A stretch of DNA of 64,000 nucleotides. Origin: Microthyrium microscopicum (Eukaryota; Ascomycota; Dothideomycetes; Microthyriales; Microthyriaceae). The DNA is taken from assembly GCA_010405405.1 (NCBI GenBank), contig MU004233.1, positions 629,922-693,921 of the forward strand, in the 5' to 3' direction. This document shows positions 34,584 through 46,170 of this stretch, one piece after another. The notes below the pieces were generated by a model. It was not told where the DNA came from. It saw only the letters and a list, made by a program, of their open reading frames with translations, and searched no databases. The stretch's first letter is position 1; the number at the start of each line of letters is the position of its first letter. The translations under genes and the position numbers were made by a program.

Positions 34584-35562
34584 TCAACCAGTGTGTCTTC
34601 CTTGAAACTCAGCCTTAGAGCCGACCGTCTTGACCGACTCTCGCTCCAACAATGATCCAAGCCATTTGGCGAAAGCAGGAAGCTCTGTCTTGAAGTCCCA
34701 TTCAAAGCCAAAAGGTGGACCAGTGGCCACGAGCTTGAACCAAGGTACGAAAGCAAGGTCCGCGTAGCTGAGTTTGTCACTGACAAGGTACGCCTTCTTG
34801 GTTTTCTTGAGGTGTGCATCAATGACACCGGAGACTCGCTTAATCTCATTTTTGTAACGCTCGATGGCGGATGGGATTTTCTAGAAGAATTGTCAGTCTG
34901 GATGCAATCAACCTCTCCAACATCAAGACAATCGAGCCATATGGGTGATGTTTTTAACTGTGATGTCTGCCGGGACACCGTGTGGGAAGAAAAATCTTCA
35001 ATCTCGAGTTCGATGACTCGTATATCGCGTGATAACAGCCATACTTGAAGGGATGCTATGGCAGATATCGTAGTTGATGAGTGCATCGCCCAGATGGCTC
35101 AACCATACAGACACTAAAGGGTTCTATCTAGGGTCGGTTTCAAACCTCGCCATGGAAATTGCTGAACCAAGCAAATTGGCCAAAGTACGGGCCCTGGCCA
35201 CTCATCTGGAAATGTAGGAAGGACTTTTCGGTCCAGTGGTCTTGTCCGGAAGGATGGTTCAACTTGTTCTCCTTGTCATAGGTGGCAATGAGATATTCAA
35301 GAATAGCGCCGGACTAGGCAGGTTAGTGATTGGACTTGTCACAGACACAGATGCTTCCTACCTCGAAGATGGTGACTCCAGTGTTAGGGTCTTCGAGGGC
35401 TGGAACACGCCCATTGGGGTTGAGAGAGATGAACGGCTCTTCTTTGACTTCGGGAACTTTCAGTCCCTCGTATGGAATACCAAGCTCTTCAAGGAGGATG
35501 CCGACTTTGACGGGATTGGGGCTCTGGCTAGCGCCGTGGAGCTTGAGTGGCTTGATGGACAT
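34584..35562 (-). CDS. Glutathione S-transferase, Ure2/GTT-like
   Basis: Three exons (35362-35562, 35146-35313, 34584-34880), all phase 0, give 221 aa. The N-terminal thioredoxin-like domain (about 1-85) shows LKLHGASQSPNPVKVGILLE, the cis-Pro region GRVPALEDP and the glutathione-binding ESGAILEYL built across the first exon junction. The C-terminal helical domain has HFQMSGQGPYFGQFAWFSNF, KIPSAIERYKNEIKRVSGVI and KLSYADLAFVPWFK. The family conjugates glutathione to electrophiles in the cytosol. The second intron (34881-35145) is 265 bp, about five times the local norm, and its donor GTTTGA is weak; all other exon choices break the domain. It faces the GH131 gene. Confidence 0.87.
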
Positions 35563-35894
35563 GTTGGGCGAGACAATTGCGATGGGGTACTGTTAATTGA
35601 ATTGAGAAAACCGGAGGCTTGATACGAAAGGTTTGTAGAGAGACTTGGGGATCTTTATACCTGTCCGCAAGTGAGGAGCTGAAGTTGAGTCCCTGACTCA
35701 AAGAGGAAAGGCTCGTCCAGGAGCATACCTTCCTCTCAGGTCAAAGACAAGTTCTCAGTCACATAATTCCAGTCGTAATTGCTTAAAAATCACATAGCCG
35801 TGCATATGGCTCCTGGTCAAACTTGAAGCCTCAAAACGGTAGTAACGAGTCTAACGACGATTGGGGGCCTGCATATCTCGGATAACTTGCTTAG

Positions 35895-35909
35895 ATCCGA
35901 GTGGACGAA
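35895..35909 (+). promoter_or_regulatory. First copy of a 15-bp direct repeat
   Basis: Exact sequence atccgagtggacgaa, about 330 bp upstream of the GST start. An identical copy lies at 36074-36088. A paired regulatory site is possible but unproven. Confidence 0.35.
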
Positions 35910-36073
35910 TGTCAATTGACATTAGTTGGCGCACAAAATGGCCCATAACATTGATCCGACACTATGTGGCATGGTAGTCTTCAAAGACTTGCTTGATAAT
36001 CAGAGGAATGCGACCCCAAACAAACATCAAAATGCCCAAGGCTGGCGTGTAAACTTTCGGATGTATTGCATAC

Positions 36074-36088
36074 ATCCGAGTGGACGAA
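36074..36088 (+). promoter_or_regulatory. Second copy of a 15-bp direct repeat
   Basis: Identical to 35895-35909 in sequence and orientation, 179 bp away; the flanking bases differ. Confidence 0.35.
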
Positions 36089-36381
36089 AGATGTGCTGAC
36101 TGATGCGCTTAGCCTAATATGGAGCCCAATTAGACGAGGCTGGCCTTGGCACGCCCTTTTCGTTATGTCCAGAACTCCGCATCACAGACTTCAGCTTAAA
36201 TTCGGAGCCGAAAAGGTCTCAGACTGAGAAAATTGATCAGCTTGGAAGCTGTTTGATGCATTGGGTCCAAGGGGGGTTGTTGAGCCTCTGCATTTCTAGT
36301 TCAAATAACTCAAACGGGTTGCGTTGACTCTGTAGCTGACGGGTAAGGTGAAGTCAGTATATAATGTCCGTGATTGCATAA

Positions 36382-38120
36382 TCAGCGTCTCAAAAGTGGC
36401 TTCATGAACGGTAACAAGAACGATCTTTCAGAGTACAGTCTATTTTGTGTTAGTCACAATCAACATGGGGTCGTGAAACCTACAATGACAACCCAAAAAC
36501 GCCCGTTATAACAGATGTGAAAACAATGTCTTGTAAATGACCCTGAAGTGGAACTGAAGAGTTCAGACCTGAATGAAGTATTGACCATGCCCCTATGGCA
36601 GATGCAATACTCATTGAATTGGGCATGATTGATGCCCATTGAAAGTCCTAAAACCTGTGAGCCGGGAAGCCTGACATGCCAATAATTACACAGACCTGTT
36701 TGTTCTCGCGAAAGAAGCTAGTGAAGAACCAGCCATTGAAGCAGATCCTCAATACCATGTTGACACAATTTGCAAGCACGAGACCCCGGGCTCCAAGGTC
36801 CAAGACTCTCATAAAGAACCATGTTGCCGCAGAAAAGAGCAGAAACCAAAGTCCCATGAGGCCGGATTGGATATGAAGGATCGGATTGGGAGCAACTGCA
36901 GCAACAAAAGCCTCGGTTACTCCATTGATGGCCAATAGAGGTATGTAGTAGCAGTATGTTACCAGAACTGGACTGGCTTGTGTATCTGCCCATTGAGCAC
37001 CAGCTACAATGCGTAGTAGAATTGGTGCAACACTAGGCCCAATAGTACAAGCGACAAGACCTATAATGCTGTAAAGCTTGAGGACGTTTTGCAGTAGTTC
37101 ACGGGCACTTTGAACTTTGTTGTCTGGTTGTGTCTTTGGAGCGATTTCTTTGCCAGACATTTCTTTTTCTTTGAGAGGATTTACGTCCTCGGTCGAGCAA
37201 AGCTGAGCGAAAATAGTGCGACTGGTCTCCTCTATTGGCTGGAATAGCATACGAGCTATTAATCCACCATAGTTGGAGGCCAAAGCGTAAGCACCTTGAT
37301 CACTGAGACTCGCAAGGGTTGCTATCAAGATACCATCGCCTTGAGTTAATACATATTTGAACAAGTTTTGAAAGAGCAGACTCGCGCTTAGTCTACAAAG
37401 AGATTTGGAGAAGAAGCCTCGTATGTATTCAGACCTACAGATTTTAGATGACTTGAATGTATCAAAAATTACCACGACTTACCCCTGAATATATGTTGGG
37501 AAAAGAGAGAACTTCTCAGCCTTGGACACGGGCCATATCTTGACAGCATAAACGACCAGAGTCATAGTCGCAAAAGCGAATTGGCCCGCCGCAAAAGGGA
37601 GAACACCAGGTGCAGAACCAAGCCTCGTGGCGACAACAGCAACCGCGCATGTGAGAAGACATCGACTAATTGTTGCTATAGTCTCAGCCGATGCTCTTAC
37701 TCTGAACAGCAGTCTCTGTTGGGCTGCCACGAACGCAGGCTCGGCGAGTAACTCAACAACACAGCTGATGGCGTACACCCATAGGGCTTGACTGAAATAG
37801 GGGACATGAGGGATTTCGGTTCTCAGGTACAAAGCCGCAAGGACATATGCTAATGGCCCGCCAAATACGATAGACAGATATGCCAGATTGACAACAGCTT
37901 GAGCGTTTTTGGGCTGCCGTTGAGCAGCAACTTCAATGCTATCCTTGGAAAAGGATAAAACGGTCCGAGAATATAGGTCCAGTTGAGCAGATAGTCCCAA
38001 TATTTCAGGGGACATGTAACGAAGGAGGATCTGGTTGATCAGAAAAGTAAAACCCCTGGATGCCAGCTGGAAGATGATCAGGAAGCTCGTGCCTTTGGCG
38101 GAGGTGGAAAGAACGGACAT
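36382..38120 (-). CDS. rft1: Rft1, ER membrane protein of N-glycan precursor assembly
   Basis: I place four exons: 37483-38120, 36696-37434, 36484-36647 and 36382-36439, giving 532 aa. The N-terminus (MSVLSTSAKGTSFLIIFQLASR) and the RYMSPEILGLSAQLDLY and SFSKDSIEVAAQR stretches identify Rft1. The second half has SLCRLSASLLFQNLFKYVLTQGDGILI and many hydrophobic helices. Reading straight through after NKQ meets a stop at 36648. Splicing 36648-36695 (GTCTGT donor) instead adds DFQWASIMPNSMSIASAIGA and two more membrane segments, then a last exon ending MKPLLRR. Rft1 acts with Man5GlcNAc2-PP-dolichol in the ER; whether it is itself the flippase is debated. It diverges from ATG7 with 454 bp between. 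Confidence 0.88.
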
Positions 38121-38574
38121 GGTTATCTGATAGCAAACGAATGAAGGTTGTGGAAGATGATGTTTGGCATTTTCATGATGGCGGTATATCACCAAAGTCA
38201 ACACCAAATAAACACATCACAACTCCAAGAAAAGATGGAGATATAGCTCCCTAGACGCGCGCTTGTGTACACACTAAGGGCGCTTATCGAGCTCGGGTCA
38301 CTCGTGGACGTCAAGGGCGGGCGGCCTCATGATCTCCAGCCTCATTCCCCCTCCTCTCGCGCTGTCTCTCATGTCTTTCACTTGGTACGCTGATAAATAC
38401 ACTCCTCGTGACATTGTGATCCAGTCATACTGCCAGTGAGCTGACTGTTTCACTACCAACTTCATACGTCTACCTATACCGTCCCTCTAGTCTCCCTCAA
38501 ACGCCTCCGGAAGCCCCGCCCATTCCTGCCTATATACTCACCAATTCCTACCATAGTTGGAGCTTCAAAGCGTC
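38121..38574. promoter_or_regulatory. Bidirectional promoter region between rft1 and atg7
   Basis: 454 bp separate the two ATGs. The part nearest atg7 is pyrimidine-rich. The middle contains GC-richer sequence (about 38255-38340). Regulatory sites cannot be named with confidence. Confidence 0.55.
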
Positions 38575-40855
38575 ATGTCGGCCGTTCAGTATGCTCCATG
38601 GTCTTCAGACATTGAGCTGTCCTTCTATGCCGCCTTGGCCTCCCTCAAGATTGACAAGGACCGCCTAGATGACTCGGCTCGTAAAGTTCTTGGCTTGTAT
38701 GAGATCCGAGCCTCCGATGCGCCAGATCGGTCAGCTCGGATGCAGATCCATGGAAACGCTCTGACGACTGATGAGTATGTAACTATACACGCGTTCCTTC
38801 GAAGGCGAGCTGACGTTATTCAGTGTACCCGCTGGATTCTATCGCGCTGAGGGATCTATCAAAAACTTCAACACGCTCGAGGAATATAAGAACGCAGATC
38901 GCTCACAGATTCAAGATCAAGCAGGTCGAACAGTATGGGAAATCTTTCAAATTTTCAAGAAACCGAACTAACGATCTTCAAGATATGGGAAGCCATCAAA
39001 GACGAAACAATATATTCATGTCCCTCCCTCCTCGCGTCGTTTTATGCCGTCTCATTTGCGAATCTGAAGAAATACAAGTTCACATACCACTACACCTTTC
39101 CAGCACTACACTCGGACCCTGCCTGGAAGATGGCTCCGGACAGCGAGATTGGCAAATTAACGCCTAAAGAAACGACCCTCTTGGTGGACACTGTACAGAC
39201 ATGGCGGTACGCCGTAGATACTCGACAGCATGGGTTTTTCTTAGCAAAGAAAGTGCGCATAACTTTTCGTCATAACAGATCGTACTCCACCAATAGCAAG
39301 CAATCAGATCATGAAGATAATCGACCGCAAACACCCAAAACTCCTACAGTCGAAGAGCTTGGGTTCTCATGGAGTGTAGGCACCATATCCAGTTTCAAAC
39401 AAGGCTTTTTTGACAGAGTCGCCAAAGAAGACCAATATATATGCTTCGCAGATCCATCTACGTTTCCTTCGAATCCAGGATGGATGCTACGGAACTACCT
39501 CGTTCTCATTCGACAGCTATGGGGCTTAAGTAATGTCCAAATTTTGTGTTATCGAGATACACCACCCAGAAGGGACCAACCTAACAGCATCATTCTTCGA
39601 CTTATGACCGCTTCTGATCAGCCAGCACTTACAGACATGCCCAAAACCACAGGATGGGAGCGGATGCAAAACCGTCTTGCTTCAAGAACTGTTGATCTGG
39701 GTGCCTACATGGATCCTACCAAACTAGCCGACCAAGCAGTGGACCTCAATCTAAAGCTCATTAAGTGGAGAATTGCTCCGGCAATCGACCTGGACGTCAT
39801 AAAGAACACTTCCTGTCTCCTTCTCGGTGCTGGCACGCTTGGTAGTTATGTTTCACGAAATCTCATGGGTTGGGGCGTGCGCAAGATCACATTTGTCGAC
39901 AGTGCTACAGTGAGCTTTTCAAATCCAGTTCGTCAACCACTCTTTGGGTTTCAGGATTGTCTTGATGGCGGCGCAAGGAAAGCAACGCGCGCTGCTGCTG
40001 CACTCAAAGAAATATATCCAGGAGTGGAATCACGCGGAGAGGTCATGAATGTTCCCATGGTCGGGCATCCGGTGCTCGATGAATCAAAAACAAAGGAAGA
40101 GTTTGAGAAACTCAAGGCGCTGATTGATGAGCACGATGTCATATTCCTCTTACTTGATTCAAGAGAGAGTCGTTGGCTTCCTACGCTCATGGGCAAGGCA
40201 GCTGGCAAAATAGTTCTCAATGCCGCACTCGGATTTGAAAGCTACGTCGTAATGCGGCAAGGTCTTAAGCCAACAAAAGACGGCGAAGTCGAGCTTGGCT
40301 GCTATTTCTGCAACGACGTAGTTGCTCCTGCCAACGTAAGTTCACATAATTTTGCTGTCTAATTATCCTAACATTTCTACTCAGTCTCTCAAAGATGCCA
40401 CCCTGGACCAACAATGCACAGTTACCCGTCCGGGTATTGCCCCTATCGCCTCAGCACTCCTCGTAGAACTCCTAGTTTCCATCCTCCAACATCCACTACG
40501 CAGTCGCGCCCCAGCACCAGTCTCACCTCACTCATCCGTCACACCCGCCGTTCCGGATCCCTTTGAGCATCCACTAGGCTCCGTGCCGCACACTATGCGC
40601 GGCTTCCTTAGCAACTGGAGCACAATGCAAATCGTAGGCGCCCCTTACTCGAGTTGTAGCGCGTGCAGCGATACTATCGTTCAAGCGTACGAGTCGCAGG
40701 GCTGGGAATTCATCCGACGAGCACTAAGTGAGAAAGGCTGGGTGGAGGAGGTCAGTGGATTGGCAGAAGTACAGCGGAGAGCAGAGGAGATGGAGGCGGA
40801 TGTCGATTGGGATGAAGAGTCAGGAGAGGAAGAAGGTGACGGCGAACTACTTTGA
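38575..40855 (+). CDS. atg7: Atg7, E1-like activating enzyme of autophagy
   Basis: Four exons (38575-38774, 38824-38932, 38983-40335, 40385-40855) give 710 aa. Atg7 activates Atg8 and Atg12 with ATP and passes them to Atg3 and Atg10. The N-terminal domain shows [20 protein letters not shown], and the exon 2-3 junction rebuilds [20 protein letters not shown]. The adenylation domain has [20 protein letters not shown] (Gly-rich loop at about 385-390), [20 protein letters not shown] and the [13 protein letters not shown] metal-site Cys pair. The catalytic Cys is about residue 565 in [13 protein letters not shown]. The C-terminus ends in an acidic Glu-rich tail. The 50-bp second intron contains an in-frame stop if read through. 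Confidence 0.95.
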
Positions 40856-41457
40856 GCCAGAAATGATTCCATAGTTTTCTAGGATGATGGGAGGCAATAC
40901 CCTGTGTTGAAGAGTATAGTTTTATAATGTTTTATGATAGCGAATCTAACTTAATTTTAGTTGACGACCGGGACTTTTGTTAGACTCACACTAGTATATC
41001 TCATATCATTCTTCCAAGGACGAAGGCTTGATGAGCCTCGTGTCGTCGTTCGAGGCGTTGCCAATATCAAGCGCAAAAGATTGAAAAGAAGGATATCGTG
41101 ATAACATGCAATACCGCCCAGCAAGGTCAGTATGAGCGTATATGAAATCGATAGTCAAGTAAGGTCTCTTATGCTTTAATTATTATTCGTAGCAGACCGG
41201 GTGATCATCAATGTGCCTTATTCGGTTGGCAATAGTACAGTACGTTATCTTACGACTGCTGCGAACAGGACCTGAATAAAGCCATGGCTCCCATCTGGCA
41301 CTCTCTGTTATCGAATGCTTCATTTTCCCAAAAACGGTGCTCAACTCCTCATCATTCTTCCAGTTCGTATGGAACAGAAGATCTTTTACTTAGCAGAATT
41401 GGTAAGAGCCATCATAAGTCATGGGACCGAGTCTTGTAACTTACCATTTTGCTTTGA
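40856..41457. other. Intergenic region between atg7 and the HET remnant
   Basis: About 600 bp. No supported frame, repeat or RNA. The base composition is still normal. Confidence 0.45.
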
Positions 41458-42260
41458 CTATTTGATCGTCACTTGAGTCTTTTTCCTCAGACCGTTCTTG
41501 TACTCATCAATGGCCTCCCCGTTCATGTAACCGTCGATATAACACTCTCCAACTAGTTTATACCTGAAGTTTGTTAGTAGAAGATTATGACCAAAAGCTG
41601 ACATCCTCCTAGAGGAGCACCTCCAGAGATATACGGAAACCATCGCATGTAGTATCAGCCGATCACTCGATCAAATAATTGTTCCCTGACAGTCGCCCAA
41701 CACATCGAACAAGCGATGTTTTAAAGAGCACAGAAGATGGCTGAGGAGTGGGCACTATAAGATAAACTCACCAGTTTTCGAGTGGACGCAGGACTACGGG
41801 CACCCTACATCCGAACAAAATCCAGACCTGATCTTCAAGTGAGGCAGTGTGCGGCCCCATCCCCAAAGCACCCTCTCGCGTGGTCATCAGACGTAGCTGA
41901 TAGCGGTATATTTTTTCGCAAGCATGAATGGCGTATAGATGGGCGTCAGGACTCATCGCATTGAGATCAATTGGCGAATTAAGACTGGACGTCCAATCTA
42001 GTTGCCACTCCTCCAAGCTGCGACCTTGAATTACTACAGACTTGTTCATCGTCCACCATTCAAAGAAATCATAATTTGGATCCTTCGAGTCGTTGATGGC
42101 TCGAAGTAGAAGCTCATCAAAGCCCCCAATGGAGATATCCGGCTTCAACGGCATCTCTTGGAGTCTGTCGCACAAAATCGTTCTTCCAAGCGCGATCTTG
42201 AGATTTTCTCCGGCGCTGCACTGTCCAGACTCTTCAGTAAAGAGGGAGCATGTAGTGAGA
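41458..42260 (-). pseudogene. C-terminal part of a HET-type (heterokaryon incompatibility) protein, truncated
   Basis: Two minus-strand pieces are visible: about 42260-41772 and 41563-41458, joined by a 208-bp intron with GTGAGT and a CAG acceptor. The sequence has the C-terminal signature of fungal HET proteins: LRLMTTREGALGMGPHTASL, then DQVWILFGCRVPVVLRPLEN, and after the intron YKLVGECYIDGYMNGEA. Upstream, the HET domain itself should lie toward higher coordinates, but the frame has no ATG until 42154 and dissolves into AT-rich DNA by about 42360. The gene is therefore probably a remnant cut by the repeat block, though an unusual short gene starting at 42154 cannot be fully excluded. Confidence 0.7.
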
Positions 42261-43199
42261 CGAAGTCGTAGTAAGTAAGATGATAGAATAAGGAAGCTAT
42301 CTAGCTTCTGATCCCTGAAGGGGATGGAATATCTATCTAACCCTAGCCCTACCTCTTTAGGAATAGGTAAGAGCTATAATTTAATGTTACGTATTAGTGC
42401 CCCCTATAAAAGAAAGGATAAAGTCCGTTAAGACGTTCTTATTAGTTATAAAGCTAGAGAATATATAATAGAATTATATTAAAAGTTTATCTTATCTTAA
42501 GATACTTAACCTATTTATTTTAAATTATAGAATCTATAATATTTTATAGTATACTCTTATTATTCTATATAATACTATTCTCTACTTTATATTTCTTAAT
42601 AAGCTAAGCTTATAGCTTATTTTATAGAATCTACTTAGAGTCTAAGTATAGTACGCCTTTAAGTAGTATAAAGTAACTCTAAATCTTCTTCTAGTATTTA
42701 CTATATTCTATAAGTTTAGCTTTTTTATTAAGTAATTTAGTAATCTTAAAATAGTAATTATCTTACTTATACTAAGCTAGCTTAGGTTAAGAAGGAATCT
42801 TATAATTATAAGAATTAATTTCTTTAGAAGCGAGTTTAATTTATTTAATAAAAATAATAAAGTAAATTACTAACTAGGATAGTAACTTTAATTCTACTAT
42901 ATTATTATAACTATATATACTAATAATTTTATATAGGCCTTTATATAGTAATTTCTATTTAGTATTATTCTTATTAAGATTATAACCTTTTATTTTATAA
43001 CCTTTTCCTTAGATAAGATATACTTATATTCCTATATAGAGCTAAAGCTTTAGTAGTCTCTAGTTATTAGTAGTTTTTATTTAGAGGTTTATATAAGTAA
43101 TTAAGTCTATAGCTTTATATTAATAAATAAGTCTTTACTAAATAAGATCTAGAACCTTATTTAGTATTAGACTTTAACTAGCTAATTCTAAGCCTATAC

Positions 43200-44735
43200 C
43201 TAGGTTAAACCTAAAAAGAAGTTTATATAAGGTCTATTTAGTAGCTTATAATATTAAGGAGTTTAATTAGTAATATAGAGATAGAAAATATAAGACTTAA
43301 TCTTTATATTCTTATATAAGCTAGTATTATATAGTAATTTTAATAACTTAATTAGTTCTTTCTAACTATTTATCTAATTATAAGTAATATACTATTATAA
43401 CTATAAGAGCTATACTAAGTATTATATATATTATAGTCTAGAACTAGCCTATAAACTTTTTATCTCTATTATAAATAATAGCTTAGGGAATTCCTTAAAG
43501 TAGCTACTAGTTTAGTAAAGTCTTTACCTACTAATTACTACTCTATATAATCTTTTTAGAAACTATATAAGTTATTTTTAAATATTTATATATATCTATA
43601 AGTATAGCATTATATTTTTAATACTTTAGCATAGCTATAATAAAATTAATATACTATATATAAAATAGAATTAAAGAATATTAAATTAGTTTTATATCTC
43701 TATATAGCTTATATCTTACTATTCTTACTTTCTAGTAAATTAAGTAGTATATAAGATACTAACGTAAGTACTATACTAAGCTATAAATATAATAACTTTA
43801 AGTTATATAATAGTAAGCATAATAAAATTTATTATAATATTCTTAATTATATAAGAGTTTAAAAATATAAACTTAGGTAAACTTAGGAATTATAAGCCTT
43901 TTATACTTATTATATATATTAATATATTAAAGTAGCTTATCTATATCTCTAAAGAATTATATACTATATAAATCTTTTATAGATACTAAGTTATATAAGT
44001 TTTTTTAATAGTTATCTTAGTAATAGCCTATAATTAGTACTTATTTAAAGTTATACTTTATAACTATAGTAGTTATATTATATATATACTTTTAGATCTT
44101 TTTAAGATTCTTCTTATTTTCTATATTTTTACTAGTAAGTAGTAAGTAAAAGAGAGCGTTAAGAATTATATTAAGCTTTTCTTTAATATAATAAATATCT
44201 AAGTTATATAACTATAAATAGAATAAAGCTTACTATAAATATAAGTTCTATCTATCTATAGATATACTTTTAAGTATAGTCTATTTTAATATCTATATAT
44301 TAGCTATATAGTCTATATAAATAATAGTTTATAAGGTTAGATAAATATATTCTTTAAGTTTAGAGATAGCTTAAATTAGTACTAAAATTTCTAGCTTTAT
44401 TATCTAGTAATTTACTTTAGCTTTTATAAGTATCCTTAATAAGAAGTAAAGAGTTTAAATCTTAAATTTCTTAATTTTATTATTTTTATCTAAATTACTT
44501 TATATATAGTATATATAAACTCTAATACTTTTATAGCTTACGTTAACCTAAATATATAGTCTTTTCTTAGTATCTAAGAACGCTAATATTTTAGAGGCTT
44601 TTTTTTTAATAATTAATTTAACTTTCTTAAAAGCTATAAGTATATCTTTATTAGGTATAATAGTTATTTTCCTAGTAAAGTTTAATTTACTAGTCTTTAT
44701 CTTTAGATTATTATAAAATAGATAAGTCTCCTCTA
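43200..44735 (-). mobile_element. Decayed Ty3/gypsy retrotransposon, RNase H to integrase
   Basis: One minus-strand frame can be followed by hand with scattered TAA/TAG stops at former Gln or Trp codons. In 5' to 3' order on that strand: the RT thumb/connection (44581-44700), RNase H (44221-44580, including a FLDTKKRLYI start, a YFLLRILIKAKVNY region and a Thr-Asp-His-like box near 44308-44316), and integrase (43261-43560). In integrase, row 43441-43500 reads GIP-AIIYNRDKKF, and row 43321-43380 carries the downstream box (LDK-LERTN-VIKI) of the catalytic core. The RT palm and gag are not adjacent; the frame breaks at about 44735. LTRs were not identified. Confidence 0.85.
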
Positions 44736-45074
44736 TCGTGAAAAAATTATTATTGATTTGAGTTATTTAATAACACTATAACTACTTATTACTATAATAC
44801 GTAGTTCTATATCTAAGTACTTAACTTAATATTTAATTCGTTTAAAATATATAGAATAATTAGAATAAATTTACTAATTTGAGATATATTAAATAGAAAT
44901 GAGAACTAAAACTACTTATAGCGTTTAAATTAATAAAATAAGATAAACTATTAAAGTACTTCTATAAAGCTAATAAAGAATATTCTTTAAATAAGATAAA
45001 TAATTAGAATTCTTAAATAAGTCTAATATACTCTATTACTTAAGTAATATTAATAGCTAGAACTAGTATATATT

Positions 45075-45984
45075 NNNNNNNNNNNNNNNNNNNNNNNNNN
45101 NNNNNNNNNNNNNNNNNNNNNNNNNNNNNNNNNNNNNNNNNNNNNNNNNNNNNNNNNNNNNNNNNNNNNNNNNNNNNNNNNNNNNNNNNNNNNNNNNNNN
45201 NNNNNNNNNNNNNNNNNNNNNNNNNNNNNNNNNNNNNNNNNNNNNNNNNNNNNNNNNNNNNNNNNNNNNNNNNNNNNNNNNNNNNNNNNNNNNNNNNNNN
45301 NNNNNNNNNNNNNNNNNNNNNNNNNNNNNNNNNNNNNNNNNNNNNNNNNNNNNNNNNNNNNNNNNNNNNNNNNNNNNNNNNNNNNNNNNNNNNNNNNNNN
45401 NNNNNNNNNNNNNNNNNNNNNNNNNNNNNNNNNNNNNNNNNNNNNNNNNNNNNNNNNNNNNNNNNNNNNNNNNNNNNNNNNNNNNNNNNNNNNNNNNNNN
45501 NNNNNNNNNNNNNNNNNNNNNNNNNNNNNNNNNNNNNNNNNNNNNNNNNNNNNNNNNNNNNNNNNNNNNNNNNNNNNNNNNNNNNNNNNNNNNNNNNNNN
45601 NNNNNNNNNNNNNNNNNNNNNNNNNNNNNNNNNNNNNNNNNNNNNNNNNNNNNNNNNNNNNNNNNNNNNNNNNNNNNNNNNNNNNNNNNNNNNNNNNNNN
45701 NNNNNNNNNNNNNNNNNNNNNNNNNNNNNNNNNNNNNNNNNNNNNNNNNNNNNNNNNNNNNNNNNNNNNNNNNNNNNNNNNNNNNNNNNNNNNNNNNNNN
45801 NNNNNNNNNNNNNNNNNNNNNNNNNNNNNNNNNNNNNNNNNNNNNNNNNNNNNNNNNNNNNNNNNNNNNNNNNNNNNNNNNNNNNNNNNNNNNNNNNNNN
45901 NNNNNNNNNNNNNNNNNNNNNNNNNNNNNNNNNNNNNNNNNNNNNNNNNNNNNNNNNNNNNNNNNNNNNNNNNNNNNNNNNNNN
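45075..45984. other. Assembly gap (910 N)
   Basis: A run of unknown bases inside the AT-rich block. Its true size may differ. Missing parts of the gypsy element or of a nested insertion could lie here. Confidence 0.99.
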
Positions 45985-46170
45985 TTTAATATTTAAAATA
46001 TTAAGAATATCTTTAATAACTTTAATGTCTAAAATATCTATCGTGTTTCTTATATCTACTATATTTATAATATTCTAGATACTAATATAGATATAATATA
46101 GTAGATAGCTCTAATTACTATATATAGAGCTACTCTAGAAACTAGCCTTACTAGAATAATTACCTAAATA

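Larger units (their letters stand above)
35563..36381. other. Intergenic region, GST promoter and RFT1 3' flank
   Basis: About 820 bp between two minus-strand genes, so it is the GST 5' side. It contains an exact 15-bp direct repeat (see separate entries). Nothing else is recognised. Confidence 0.45.

Noticed and set aside
34580-35086. Continuous minus-strand frame crossing the GST intron
   Set aside because: It reads the last GST exon in another phase; the correct phase is fixed by KIPSAIERYKNEI and the thioredoxin-like exon upstream.
36648-36695. C-terminal extension of Rft1 reading VCVIIGMSGFPAHRF
   Set aside because: It is intron sequence; splicing restores the conserved final helices.
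1-42300. Search by eye for tRNA or other small RNA genes
   Set aside because: No convincing A-box/B-box pair or cloverleaf was found; the B-box-like ggttcaaata near 33283 lacks the rest.
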